Assembly: GCA_029261835.1 (NCBI GenBank)
Contig: JAJDAO010000039.1
Span: 62,001-126,000 of the forward strand
From: Deltaproteobacteria bacterium
GTDB taxonomy: Bacteria > Myxococcota_A > UBA9160 > UBA4427
Reading direction: 5' to 3'
Length of the DNA: 64,000 nt
Each line of letters begins with the position of its first letter. Within the stretch, counting starts at the first letter, position 1. A program made the translations under genes and the position numbers. This document shows, piece after piece, positions 25,125 to 33,924 of the stretch. Under the pieces are notes generated by a model. The model searched no databases. It saw only the letters and a list, made by a program, of their open reading frames with translations, and was not told the origin of the DNA.

Positions 25125-27419
25125 TCAGCCGCCGTGTCGCTCGAGCGCGGCGACAGCCTCCAGCTTGCCGGCAGCTCTCGCCGCCTTGAGAGCCGTCTGG
25201 CCACCGACCGACTCGATCTTGGGATCGGCGCCGTGCTCGAGCAAGCGCTCGAGCACGGCGAGGTTGCCCTGCTGGGCGGCCATCAGGAGAGGTGTTGCGC
25301 CATGTTCGTTTCTGGCGTCGATCTCGGCACCCGCCTCGAGAAGAAACGTGGCCATCTGCGCCTTGCCGCCGAAGGCGGCGAAGTGGAGAGGCGTGAGCCT
25401 CCCGTCGTTCGAGGCGTTGACGTTCGCGCCGCGCGCGAGCAGCAGCTCGGCGGTCGCGATCTGCCCGGTCAGCGCGGCGCTGTGCAGCGGTGTCGAGCCC
25501 GCTGAGCCTCGGACCTCGACGTCGACGCCGGCGTCGAGCATCCCGCTCGCAACCTCGCGGTAGCCCTTCTTGACGGCGAGATGCAGCGCGCTGTCGTCCT
25601 CGTGGCCAAGGACGGCGGCAGCCGCCCCGCCGCGCAGCAGCAGCCCAGCGAGCTCGGCGTCGTCTTGGAAGACAGCCCAGAAGAGCGGCGTCCAGCCCGC
25701 CTCGTCTCGCATGTCGGGGTCCGCTCCGGCCTCGAGCAGGGCACGCACGACTTCATGGTGCCCCTTCTTGACGGCGAGGTGCAGTGTCCCGGCGCCCTCC
25801 GGATTTCGCGTGTCGGTGCCAGCGCCATGGGCGACCAGGAGCGTTACCAGAGCTGCGTCGGGCTCGAGGACGGCAAGAAGCAGAGGTGTCCATCCCTCTC
25901 GATAGCGCGCGTTGGCGTCCCCGCCCGCTTCGAGCAAGATGCGCACCGTTTCGACGTGGCTGTTGGCAGCGGCAGCGTGTAGCGGCGTGCCGTTCTCCTG
26001 ATCCAACGCGTCGACCTCGGCGCCGGCCGCGAGCAGCACCCGCACGACCTCGAGATTGCCGGTGCGCGCCGCGATGTGGAGCGCGGTGTCGCCCTCATCG
26101 TTGCGTGTTTCCGGGTCGAAGCCCCGCGAGAGCAGCGCTTCCGCGATGGCGCCATGGCGCGTCAGTGCAACGACGTGCAGCGGCGTCCAGCCGCTGCGCA
26201 CGGTCGCACCGGCGTCTGCGTTCGCCTCGAGGAGCTGCTCCATCACCTCTGTGCGCTGGGCGAAGACGGCGACATGCAGCGGTGTCCAGTCGTTCTTCGC
26301 GCGTGCGTCGATATCGGCGCCGTGCTGGAGCAGGAGGGCCACCACGTCCTCGTGTCCCGGCCAGACGGCGGCATGCAGAGGCGTGGCTCCATCGTTTCGC
26401 TTCGCTTCGAGCTCGGCACCGTGTACGATGAGGAGGTCGGCGGCAGCCGTATGGCCCGCCCTGGCGGCCCGGTGCAGCGGTGTCTCCTCGTCGGGACCTC
26501 GCACCGCCGGGCTGGCGCCGAGGCTCAGCAGCAATGCCATGGTCTCGATGCGCCCACGCTCGGCAGCGAAGTGCAGGGGTGTCATGCCCTGTTCGTCGGA
26601 CGCATCGAGAGTCGCACCGTGACTGTGCAACGTCTCGATCATCTCGAGATGTTCGTTTGCGGCCGCGACGTAGAGGGGTGTCGAGCCATCGCGGCTGCGC
26701 GCATCGATCGCCTCGCCTCGCGCGATCAGCAGCTCGGCCAGCTCTGCACCTCCGCCCTGTGCGACGATGTGCAGGGGCGCCCAGCCTTCGCGGGCCAGGC
26801 GAGAGAAGTCGGCACCGGCTGCCAGGAGTACGCGTGCGGCCGCGACGTGGCCCCGCTGGGCGGCGAGGTAGAGCGGGGTCCATCCGCCGCGCGTCGGCCC
26901 ATCTGCTACCGCGCCCATCGCCAGCAGGGTCTCGAGCACATGGGCGTGTCCAGCGGCTGCGGCGCCGTGCAGCGCCGTCCAGCCTTCGATCGTCTGCCGC
27001 CGAATGTCACTGCCGTGCTCCAGCAAGAGCGCGACGAGCGGGGCGTGGCCGTGTTCGGCGGCGAGATGGAGTGCCGTGATGCCATCGCGCAGCTCGAGAT
27101 CGACGCGGGCGCCGCGCTCGAGCAGCAGCCGGGCGGTCTGCAGATGCCCCAGCCGGGCCGCAAGTTGGAGCGGTGTGATGCCGTCGTGACCTCTGAGGTC
27201 GACCTGTGCGCCCGCGGTGATGAGCGAGCCAACCGTCTCCAGCTCTGCGTGTCGCACGGCGGAGTGGAGCGCGTGCTCTCCCGCCGCGGGTTCGAGACAG
27301 CCTGTCAGTGCGAGGCACAGGAGAAGGCTTCGTGCAGCGCCCGCGGCTACGCCAGCGCTCGTGCGGGCGCTTTCGATTCGCTGCAGCGGCTTCGCACCGC
27401 TCACCCACGAAGTCGGCAT
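25125..27419 (-). CDS. Long ankyrin-repeat lipoprotein, about 21 repeats
   Basis: A 764-residue protein with an N-terminal lipobox (SLLLCLALTGC, Cys41), so it is probably lipid-anchored in the envelope. From about residue 48 to the end it is an almost unbroken array of roughly 21 ankyrin repeats of 33 residues (for example DGITPLQLAARLGHLQTARL and the recurring TPLHxAA core). Ankyrin stacks bind proteins; no enzymatic domain is present. The repeats are regular but diverged, which argues for an old array. It lies downstream of and opposite to the crotonase gene. The partner is unknown. Confidence 0.9.
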   Translation of the reverse strand: MPTSWVSGAKPLQRIESARTSAGVAAGAARSLLLCLALTGCLEPAAGEHALHSAVRHAELETVGSLITAGAQVDLRGHDGITPLQLAARLGHLQTARLLLERGARVDLELRDGITALHLAAEHGHAPLVALLLEHGSDIRRQTIEGWTALHGAAAAGHAHVLETLLAMGAVADGPTRGGWTPLYLAAQRGHVAAARVLLAAGADFSRLAREGWAPLHIVAQGGGAELAELLIARGEAIDARSRDGSTPLYVAAANEHLEMIETLHSHGATLDASDEQGMTPLHFAAERGRIETMALLLSLGASPAVRGPDEETPLHRAARAGHTAAADLLIVHGAELEAKRNDGATPLHAAVWPGHEDVVALLLQHGADIDARAKNDWTPLHVAVFAQRTEVMEQLLEANADAGATVRSGWTPLHVVALTRHGAIAEALLSRGFDPETRNDEGDTALHIAARTGNLEVVRVLLAAGAEVDALDQENGTPLHAAAANSHVETVRILLEAGGDANARYREGWTPLLLAVLEPDAALVTLLVAHGAGTDTRNPEGAGTLHLAVKKGHHEVVRALLEAGADPDMRDEAGWTPLFWAVFQDDAELAGLLLRGGAAAAVLGHEDDSALHLAVKKGYREVASGMLDAGVDVEVRGSAGSTPLHSAALTGQIATAELLLARGANVNASNDGRLTPLHFAAFGGKAQMATFLLEAGAEIDARNEHGATPLLMAAQQGNLAVLERLLEHGADPKIESVGGQTALKAARAAGKLEAVAALERHGG

Positions 27420-27451
27420 CTGAGGCTCTGCTCCCCCTCGAAGTGCGCTGG

Positions 27452-28255
27452 TCAGCTTGCCAGATTGGCCAACATCGCCTCGTGAAGTCGGCCGTTGCTT
27501 GCCACGACGTCAGACCCGTTGCTCGGCGGTGGGCCACCGGTGATCCCACTGACGCATCCCCCGGCCTCTTCGACCAGCAGGATGCCCGCGGCCACGTCCC
27601 AGGCGTGCAGCTTGAGCTCCCAGTAGCCGTCGAGTCTCCCGGCTGCGACATAGCAAAGATCCAGCGCTGCACTGCCGTCGCGCCGGACACCGCGCGCCGA
27701 TTTCAGCATGCGGGCGAAGCTCTCGAGATTGTCCTCGCGGCTGCGGTGCACGTCGTAGGCAAAGCCCGTGGCCAGCAGCGCCTGGCCGAGGTCGTCTCGC
27801 GAAGACACCGCGAGCCGCCGCTCGCCCAGCCAGGCGCCGTTTCCCTCGATGGCGTGGAAGAGTTCGTCGAGTAGCGGGTCGTAGACGACGGCCACTGCCC
27901 TCTGACCGCAGCGCTCGACGCCAATGGAGACGCAGAAGCGGGGAAAACCGTGGGCGTAGTTGGTCGTGCCGTCGAGCGGGTCGATGATCCAGCGCCAGGT
28001 GGCATCGCGCCGCTCGCGTCCGCCACCCTCTTCGGCGAGAATCGCGTCGGCGGGCCGCGCGCGTTCGATGCCGGCCACGATCGCCGCTTCACACTCGCGA
28101 TCGACCTCAGTGACCAGGTCGATGCTGGCGCTCTTGGTGTCGACGTCGAGCCGCGTCTCGTAGCGATCGCGCTGGATCTCGCCGGCCTGGCGTGCGAGCG
28201 AGAGGGCGAGATCGTGTATCTCGAGTCGCTCCGCTTCGATCGTTTCCCGCTCCAT
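27452..28255 (-). CDS. Inositol monophosphatase family protein
   Basis: A 267-residue enzyme with the metal-binding motifs of the IMPase superfamily: the Glu of ILAEEGGG, the IIDPLDGTTNYAHGFP box, and the late AWDVAAGILLVEEAGG. It hydrolyses sugar or inositol monophosphates in the cytoplasm. The start ATG at 28255 fits the family length. It runs in the same direction as tatD, metG and holB upstream, with 37 bases to the TatD gene, so it may share their transcript. Confidence 0.92.
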   Translation of the reverse strand: MERETIEAERLEIHDLALSLARQAGEIQRDRYETRLDVDTKSASIDLVTEVDRECEAAIVAGIERARPADAILAEEGGGRERRDATWRWIIDPLDGTTNYAHGFPRFCVSIGVERCGQRAVAVVYDPLLDELFHAIEGNGAWLGERRLAVSSRDDLGQALLATGFAYDVHRSREDNLESFARMLKSARGVRRDGSAALDLCYVAAGRLDGYWELKLHAWDVAAGILLVEEAGGCVSGITGGPPPSNGSDVVASNGRLHEAMLANLAS

Positions 28256-28292
28256 CGCACCGCCCTCTCGATCTCGTCGCTGGTCAGCCGCC

Positions 28293-29081
28293 TCAGCTCG
28301 GCAGGCGAAAGAAGCGGTAGGCGTTTTGAGTCGTCACGCGTGCCATCTCCTCGGCTGGTAGTTCGTGGAGCTCTGCCAGTTGCTCGCCCACGATGGTGAC
28401 CCAAGCGGGCTCGTTTCGCCTTCCCCGCCTGCCCTGCGGCGCGAGGAAGGGCGCGTCGGTCTCGATCATCAGACGCTCCAGCGGCAGCCCGCGCGCCACC
28501 TCTCGCAGCGCGCCGCTCGCCTTGAATGTGAGGATGCCCGAGAATGACACGTGGAAGCCCGCATCCAGCGCCCGCAGCGCGAAGTCGAGCGTACCCGTGT
28601 AGCAGTGCAGGACGCCCTGCAGCTCCCCCCGACCTTCGGACAGCCAGATGTCGAGCAGCTCCTCGTAGGCTTCGGGGCCATCGCTGCGCGCGTGGACCGT
28701 AACGGGCAGATCGAGTTCTCGAGCAAGGCTTACCTGCTCCGCGAAGACGCGCCGCTGGGTCTCGCAGTCCGAATGCATGTAGTGATAGTCGAGACCGCAC
28801 TCACCGAGCCCGACGACGGCGGGATCCGCCAGCCACTCGCGCAATGCACGACGCCCCGGGTCATCGAGCGCGCTGGCCTCGTGGGGGTGCACGCCGACGG
28901 TCGCGTGGATGCGAGGATCGCGGCTGGCCAAGGCGACTGCGTCCGCGTTTCCCTTCACGCCGTAGCCCGATCCGATCGCGATCATGCGCTCGACCCCGGC
29001 TGCCGCGGCCCGGTCGACCACCTGCTCGCGATCGTCGTCGTACTTGGGCGCCGTGAGGTGACAGTGACTGTCGAGCCACAT
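28293..29081 (-). CDS. TatD family hydrolase (YcfH-like)
   Basis: A 262-residue metal-dependent DNase/hydrolase. Metal ligands are visible as DSHCHL (residues 4-9), GECGLDYHY, the His in PVTVHAR, HCYTG and ETDAPFLAP. It begins MWLDSHCHLTAP; longer frames upstream lie inside metG. The gene follows metG by four bases and precedes the inositol phosphatase. The arrangement metG-tatD next to holB is a common bacterial cluster, which supports the assignment. Confidence 0.93.
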   Translation of the reverse strand: MWLDSHCHLTAPKYDDDREQVVDRAAAAGVERMIAIGSGYGVKGNADAVALASRDPRIHATVGVHPHEASALDDPGRRALREWLADPAVVGLGECGLDYHYMHSDCETQRRVFAEQVSLARELDLPVTVHARSDGPEAYEELLDIWLSEGRGELQGVLHCYTGTLDFALRALDAGFHVSFSGILTFKASGALREVARGLPLERLMIETDAPFLAPQGRRGRRNEPAWVTIVGEQLAELHELPAEEMARVTTQNAYRFFRLPS

Positions 29082-29085
29082 GGCG

Positions 29086-30645
29086 CTACTCCGACTCTGC
29101 GTCGAGATCCACTCGCGGAAACAGGGGCGCTCCCTTCGTGGTCGGGGAGCCGGGTGGAATCCCGCCCCAAGAAGCGCTCTGCGGCAATTGAGCACCGTCG
29201 AGTTCGCCTTCGATGCCGAGTCGACGCAGTATCTCGTCGGCGCTCTGCGGCATGAAGGGAGAGAGCAGAATCGCGATGATGCGCAGGGCTTCGCAGCAGG
29301 TGTAGAGCGTCGTGTCCACGCGCCCGGCCAGCTCGGCGTCCTTGGCGGCTTTCCACGGCTCACGCAGCTCGAGATAGCGGTTGCTGGCGTCGACCAGGGC
29401 GAAGATGGCCTCGAGTGCGCGCTGTGGGCGCATGGCACGCATCTGGACATCAACCTCGGCAACGGCGCGCTCGGCGACGGCAATGACCTCGCTCTCGGGC
29501 CCCTCGCTCTCAGTGGGCTCGGGCACACGGCCGTTCGCGAAGCGCTTGGTCATGTTCAGGCTGCGACTGACGAGATTGCCCAGATTGTTGGCCAGGTCGG
29601 CGTTGTTGCGGCCGACCAGAAGCTCCTCGCTGAAGTTCGAGTCCAGGCCGAAGGCCATGTCGCGCAGCAGGAAGTAGCGGAAGACCTCGAATCCGTACTT
29701 CTCCTTCATGATCAGTGGAGAGATCATGTTGCCCAGGCTCTTGGAGACCTTGCGATCATCCACGTTCCAGTAGCCGTGCACATTCAAGTGCCGGGCAGGC
29801 TCGAGTCCGATGGCACGAAGCATCGTGGGCCAGAAGATGGCATGGGGCTTCAGGATGTCCTTGGCGATCAAGTGCTCGGCGCTGGCCCAGAACTCGGCGA
29901 AGTCGGGGCCGTCGGGGTAGCCGATACCGGTCAGATAGTTGATCAAAGCATCGAACCAGACGTAGCAGACGTAGTTCTCGTCAAAAGGAAGCTCGATGCC
30001 CCAGTCGAGCCGGCTCTTCGGTCGAGAGATGCAGAGGTCGCCCCCGAGGCCGCTCTCCTCACGGAGCATCGCGAGCACTTCATTGCGGTAACGCTCCGGC
30101 CGGATGAAGTCCGGGTGCTTCTCGATGTGCCGGGTGAGCCAGTCGAAGTGGTTGCCCATCTTGAAGAAGTAGTTGGCCTCCGTGCGTTTCTCGGGGGCGC
30201 GTTCGTGATCGCGGCAGCGTCCGTCGACGAGGTCCCGGTCGGTCAGGAATCGCTCGCAGCCGACGCAGTATTTTCCTTCGTATTCCCGGAACTCGATTTC
30301 GCCCGCGTCGTAGACCCGCTGCAGGATGCCTTGCACGACGCTCTTGTGGCCGGGCTCTGTGGTGCGGATGAAGCGATCGTACGAGAGGCCGAGCTCGTCC
30401 CAGGTTTGGCGAAACAGGTTCGAGTAGTGCTCGGCCACTCGTCGAGCACTCTGGCCTCGCGCCTCGGCAACTTCGAGCACCTTCTCGCCGTGTTCGTCGG
30501 TTCCCGTCAGAAAGAAGCTTCGCTCTCCGCACAGTCGGTGATATCGAACCATCGTGTCGACGACCACGCTGGTGTACGTGTGGCCGATATGTGGCTCCGC
30601 ATTGACGTAGTAGATGGGCGTTGTGAGGTAGAAGGACTCACTCAC
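29086..30645 (-). CDS. metG: Methionyl-tRNA synthetase
   Basis: A 519-residue class I aminoacyl-tRNA synthetase that charges tRNA-Met. The HIGH signature is at EPHIGHTYTSV, the KMSKS loop reads KVSKSLGN, and a zinc knuckle YCVGCERF with a later C and H is inserted in the connective domain. The anticodon-binding helical domain (FSEELLVGRNNADLANNLGN) follows. There is no C-terminal dimerisation/tRNA-binding domain, so it is the short form. The GTG start overlaps the holB stop as GTGA, showing coupling. Confidence 0.96.
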   Translation of the reverse strand: MSESFYLTTPIYYVNAEPHIGHTYTSVVVDTMVRYHRLCGERSFFLTGTDEHGEKVLEVAEARGQSARRVAEHYSNLFRQTWDELGLSYDRFIRTTEPGHKSVVQGILQRVYDAGEIEFREYEGKYCVGCERFLTDRDLVDGRCRDHERAPEKRTEANYFFKMGNHFDWLTRHIEKHPDFIRPERYRNEVLAMLREESGLGGDLCISRPKSRLDWGIELPFDENYVCYVWFDALINYLTGIGYPDGPDFAEFWASAEHLIAKDILKPHAIFWPTMLRAIGLEPARHLNVHGYWNVDDRKVSKSLGNMISPLIMKEKYGFEVFRYFLLRDMAFGLDSNFSEELLVGRNNADLANNLGNLVSRSLNMTKRFANGRVPEPTESEGPESEVIAVAERAVAEVDVQMRAMRPQRALEAIFALVDASNRYLELREPWKAAKDAELAGRVDTTLYTCCEALRIIAILLSPFMPQSADEILRRLGIEGELDGAQLPQSASWGGIPPGSPTTKGAPLFPRVDLDAESE

Positions 30646-31550
30646 CGCGATACGGCCTCCCGCACGGCGAACAGGCTTCGCTCCGCGATCATCTGAGGAT
30701 TGGCATTTCGCTGTATCAAGTCGCGGCGGCACCTCGACAGCACGTGGAGGGCGTCGAGTTCTGCACGTACCTCCGCATCGCCCGCGTGGACGCAGCGGGT
30801 CACGCACTCCCGCAGCCACGCGGAGCCGACCTCCAACAAGCTCTGTACCTGCGCGGCCGCGCTGGCGCGGTTCCCCCGGTACTCCTCGGCCCAGTCGAGC
30901 AGCTCCGGCAACCCGAGCTTCTCGATCGCATCGAGGCGGGCGACCAGCTCGCCGAACTCCTCCGGCAGATCGGGTGCTCGCAGCCGGATGCGCTCTTCGG
31001 CGGGGAACGCGACGCGGACGCAGCGCGAGCGAATCGTCGCCAGCAGCGCCGCCGCACTGCGTGAGACCAGAACGATGCAGGTGCGGTCGGGCGGCTCTTC
31101 GAGGAGGCGCAGCAGCGCGTTCTGAGCCTCCTGGCCGAGCCACTCCGCATCGGCGATGACCGCGACGCGCCAGCCGCCTTCATTGGCGCCCACGCGAACG
31201 GCCCGCTGCAGCGCGCGAATCTGGTCGATGCGAACGCGCGTACCCTGCGCACCGCGCTGCGTCCAGAAGAGATCCGGGTGCTCGCCGATATGCCGGTAGA
31301 GAGGGCCGTGCTTGCCAGTGCCGTCGATCTCCACCTCTTCTGCTGTGTCGCGCGAGCGGTGACAGGCGGCGCACTGCTCGCAGGGCTTCGTCGCGGCCGC
31401 ATCGCCCGCACACGCCAGGCCCCGGGCGAATTCGGTCGCGGCAAGGCGCGGCCTGTCGCCGGCACCGGAGATCAGGTAGGCGGAGTGGATTCGCCCGCTC
31501 TCCAGGGAATTGCGGAGAAGCATCGTCGGCTGCGTCGGATCTCCCGGCAT
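30642..31550 (-). CDS. holB: DNA polymerase III delta-prime subunit
   Basis: A 302-residue clamp-loader AAA+ protein. It starts MPGDPTQPTMLLRNSLESGR with AYLISGAGDRPRLAATEFAR, where the P-loop lysine is missing, as is normal for delta-prime. The zinc module CEQCAACHR follows at about residues 55-65. The sensor region ALLRLLEEPPDRTCIVLVSR is present. It helps load the sliding clamp at the replication fork. It is the first gene of the holB-metG-tatD-IMPase run, overlapping metG by four bases. Confidence 0.88.
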   Translation of the reverse strand: MPGDPTQPTMLLRNSLESGRIHSAYLISGAGDRPRLAATEFARGLACAGDAAATKPCEQCAACHRSRDTAEEVEIDGTGKHGPLYRHIGEHPDLFWTQRGAQGTRVRIDQIRALQRAVRVGANEGGWRVAVIADAEWLGQEAQNALLRLLEEPPDRTCIVLVSRSAAALLATIRSRCVRVAFPAEERIRLRAPDLPEEFGELVARLDAIEKLGLPELLDWAEEYRGNRASAAAQVQSLLEVGSAWLRECVTRCVHAGDAEVRAELDALHVLSRCRRDLIQRNANPQMIAERSLFAVREAVSR

Positions 31551-31782
31551 CGGCGCGGCAGTCTAGCAGGGTCCTGCTAGCGCGGATCATTCACCCGCGG
31601 CGGAGAACGGCGCTTCTCAGCGGAGCGCTGACCCCGCACCCCCCGGGTTCACGCCAGCGCAGTTCTGCGTGCAAGCTCCGATGGGCCAACGAAATTCCGA
31701 AACTACTGCTCAAGAGTGAAGGGGAGTGGCCGAAGTGGGAGAGTGCAACCGCAACCCCAGAAACCAGCAGAGGAAGACATCC

Positions 31783-32277
31783 ATGGCGATCAGCGGCTTC
31801 GGTCGAGGGAAGGGTGAGGGGATGACGAGCAGCTCGACTACGGCGCCGCCGGCATCAACGGGTATGGGCGGGCTCACCGCCTTCATCGATCAGGGGTCCG
31901 AATTCGAGGGCAAGCTCTCATTCAAGGACACAGTTCGCATCGATGGCGCCTTTCGAGGCGAGATCACCAGCGAAAACACGCTGATCGTCGGCGAGACCGG
32001 AGAAATCGAGGCCACCATCAAATCCACCGTGGTCGTGATCAGTGGCACCGTTGCCGGTGACATCCACGCCAGTCGGCAGATCATTCTGAACAAGACCGCG
32101 AGCGTGCAGGGCGACCTCGAGACGCCTTCCATCGTGGTCGAGGAGGGCGCCGTCTTCAACGGAACTCTCAGCATGAAGCACCCCGCGGCCGGTACTGGCA
32201 AGCCGGAGCGTGACCTGAAGGCCGTCAAGGCTGGAGAGCCGGGAGACGCGTCGAATGCGGCTGGGAGCGGCAAGTAG
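31783..32277 (+). CDS. Bactofilin (polymer-forming cytoskeletal protein)
   Basis: A 164-residue protein whose central 100 residues form the bactofilin beta-helix: FIDQGSEFEGKLSFKDTVRI, DGAFRGEITSENTLIVGETG, ISGTVAGDIHASRQIILNKT. The flanking tails are Gly/Ser-rich and disordered, as usual. Bactofilins polymerise without nucleotide and organise envelope or chromosome-segregation functions. ATG 31783 is chosen over 31726 because an AGAGGAAG ribosome binding site lies about eight bases upstream. A single-gene unit. Confidence 0.92.
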   Translation: MAISGFGRGKGEGMTSSSTTAPPASTGMGGLTAFIDQGSEFEGKLSFKDTVRIDGAFRGEITSENTLIVGETGEIEATIKSTVVVISGTVAGDIHASRQIILNKTASVQGDLETPSIVVEEGAVFNGTLSMKHPAAGTGKPERDLKAVKAGEPGDASNAAGSGK

Positions 32278-32374
32278 CCCGCGCGCGGCCTCGCTCGAGC
32301 CGATCGCCGAGCGCATCACCTGAGGATCGGGTCTCGCGACCGCATCGAGACAGAGGCCGATGACCGGGCGCCGC

Positions 32375-32632
32375 TCAGACCGCGATCACCTCGCTGATTC
32401 CCTGGATCGCCCTGCGCAGCGGCTCTTCGATCGCGACGCGTAGAGTGGCGAGGCGTGCCGGGCAGCGGGCGCACTCGCCCTGGAGCGCGACGCGCACAGT
32501 ACCGTCCGCGTCGATACCGACGAGCTCGAGATTCCCTCCGTCTGCCACCAGGCCCGGTCGGAGTCGGTCGATCAGCGCCTCCACTTCTTCTCGCGGGGGT
32601 GCCGGTACGTGCAACGTAGGTTCTTGGGACAT
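32375..32632 (-). CDS. NifU C-terminal-like Fe-S scaffold protein
   Basis: An 85-residue protein corresponding to the NifU C-terminal (Nfu) domain: LRPGLVADGGNLELVGIDAD, then the Fe-S ligand pair CARCP and a helix VAIEEPLRRAIQ. Nfu proteins bind a 4Fe-4S cluster between two subunits and deliver it to targets. The canonical CxxC is intact. It stands opposite the molybdopterin genes, whose pathway uses an Fe-S enzyme (MoaA), though a functional link is inference. Confidence 0.88.
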   Translation of the reverse strand: MSQEPTLHVPAPPREEVEALIDRLRPGLVADGGNLELVGIDADGTVRVALQGECARCPARLATLRVAIEEPLRRAIQGISEVIAV

Positions 32633-32700
32633 GCTTGCGAGATCGGCCGTCCCGCTCGAGTCATTGAGGTGTTTCGGCCGCCGGGTTAGCCTCTGCCCGC

Positions 32701-33369
32701 ATGGAAGTACGGGTCAGGCTATTCGGCGCGTTGCGCGAGGAGGTCGGCTCCCGCGAGATTACGCTGGAGTTGGAGCCGGGCGCCTGCGTCACGGACCTGC
32801 GCCGGATGCTGGCCGGCAAGTACGACTCGATCAACCGACTGGCGGACCGACTGGCGGTGTCGGTCAATCTCGAGCTGGTCGGCCCCGACGAGCTGCTGCA
32901 CGATGGCGACGAGGTTGCCCTGCTGCCGCCGGTATCCGGGGGAGCGGGAGCGCCTCGCCTCTGCACTCTCTCCGACCAGCCGTTGGACGAGGGTGAGGTG
33001 ATCGCGCGCGTCGCAGGCGCGGATATCGGTGGCGTGGTTTCCTTCGTCGGCACCGTGCGCGATCACTCGCGTGGGCGGGCCATCGAGTATCTCGACTACG
33101 AGGCCTACCCCGACATGGCCGAGCGCGAGATGCAGAAGATCTGCCAGGAGACGGCGCAGCGTTGGCCCGGAACGCGTCTGGCCATCGCCCACCGCGTCGG
33201 ACGCCTCGAGATCGGGGAGCTGGCGGTCGTCGTTGTCGCCGCCGCGCCGCATCGCGGCGAGGCCTTCGACGCCTGTCGACATGCCATCGATACGCTCAAA
33301 GTCACGGTTCCCATCTGGAAGAAGGAGGTGGCGACGGACGGCGAGTACTGGGTCGACGATCACGCATGA
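32701..33369 (+). CDS. MoaD-MoaE fusion, molybdopterin synthase
   Basis: A 222-residue fusion of the two molybdopterin synthase subunits. Residues 1-81 are MoaD (small, ubiquitin-like), ending in the Gly80-Gly81 that normally forms the C-terminal thiocarboxylate. Residues 85-222 are MoaE (large), with the catalytic lysines in DTLKVTVPIWKKE (Lys200 and Lys207) and a SFVGTVRDHSRG active-site loop. The enzyme adds sulfur to cPMP to make molybdopterin. The GG is internal, so cleavage after Gly81 is probably needed, as reported for mycobacterial MoaX. It overlaps moaB downstream. Confidence 0.9.
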   Translation: MEVRVRLFGALREEVGSREITLELEPGACVTDLRRMLAGKYDSINRLADRLAVSVNLELVGPDELLHDGDEVALLPPVSGGAGAPRLCTLSDQPLDEGEVIARVAGADIGGVVSFVGTVRDHSRGRAIEYLDYEAYPDMAEREMQKICQETAQRWPGTRLAIAHRVGRLEIGELAVVVVAAAPHRGEAFDACRHAIDTLKVTVPIWKKEVATDGEYWVDDHA

Positions 33370-33902
33370 GCGAGCGCGAGCCCAAGCCGTCTGACCACGG
33401 GCATCACCACCGCCGCGCCGCGCCGACCCGCGTTCCGACCCTGGTCATCACAGTGAGCGACACGCGCACACTCGAGACGGATACGGGCGGCGCCCTCGTG
33501 GTGGAGCATCTCGAGGCCGCTGGTCACGAGGTCGTCTCCCGACACATCGTCAAGGATGAGCCCGAGCAGATCACGGCTGCCGTTGCTGAGGCGCTCGGGC
33601 GGGACGCCGTGCGCGCCGTCATCCTGACCGGCGGAACGGGTGTGGCCCCCCGCGATATAACACCAGATAGCGTCGAGCCGTTACTGGAGCGCAGCGTGCC
33701 CGGCTTCGGTGAGCTGTTTCGCGCTCTCTCGTACCAGGAGATCGGCTCCGCCGCGCTGCTTTCACGTGCGCTGGCCGGTCTGGCAGGTGGGCGGGTGGTA
33801 TTCGTCATCCCGGGCTCGCGCGGTGCGGTGCGCCTGGCGATGGAGAAGCTGATCCTCCCGGAGCTCGGACACCTGGCTGGAGAGGCCGTCAAGACGCGCT
33901 GA
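33366..33902 (+). CDS. moaB: MoaB/Mog-type molybdopterin adenylyltransferase-like protein
   Basis: A 178-residue MoaB/MogA-fold protein: [18 protein letters not shown] at the N-terminus, the substrate-binding [19 protein letters not shown], and the late [19 protein letters not shown]. It belongs to molybdenum cofactor synthesis; MoaB-type proteins adenylate molybdopterin in some organisms and are inactive in E. coli. A His-rich tract ([10 protein letters not shown], residues 10-19) precedes the fold. Its ATG overlaps the MoaD-MoaE stop (ATGA), supporting one operon. Confidence 0.88.
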   Translation: MSEREPKPSDHGHHHRRAAPTRVPTLVITVSDTRTLETDTGGALVVEHLEAAGHEVVSRHIVKDEPEQITAAVAEALGRDAVRAVILTGGTGVAPRDITPDSVEPLLERSVPGFGELFRALSYQEIGSAALLSRALAGLAGGRVVFVIPGSRGAVRLAMEKLILPELGHLAGEAVKTR

Positions 33903-33924
33903 AGACGCGCCGATAGGGTTCTTC

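Noticed and set aside
29080..30696. Plus-strand open frame of 538 codons opposite metG
   Set aside because: Antisense to an unmistakable methionyl-tRNA synthetase.
32633..32700. Moco riboswitch upstream of the MoaD-MoaE gene
   Set aside because: Only 68 bases separate it from the divergent NifU-like gene, too short for that riboswitch, and no matching structure is seen.
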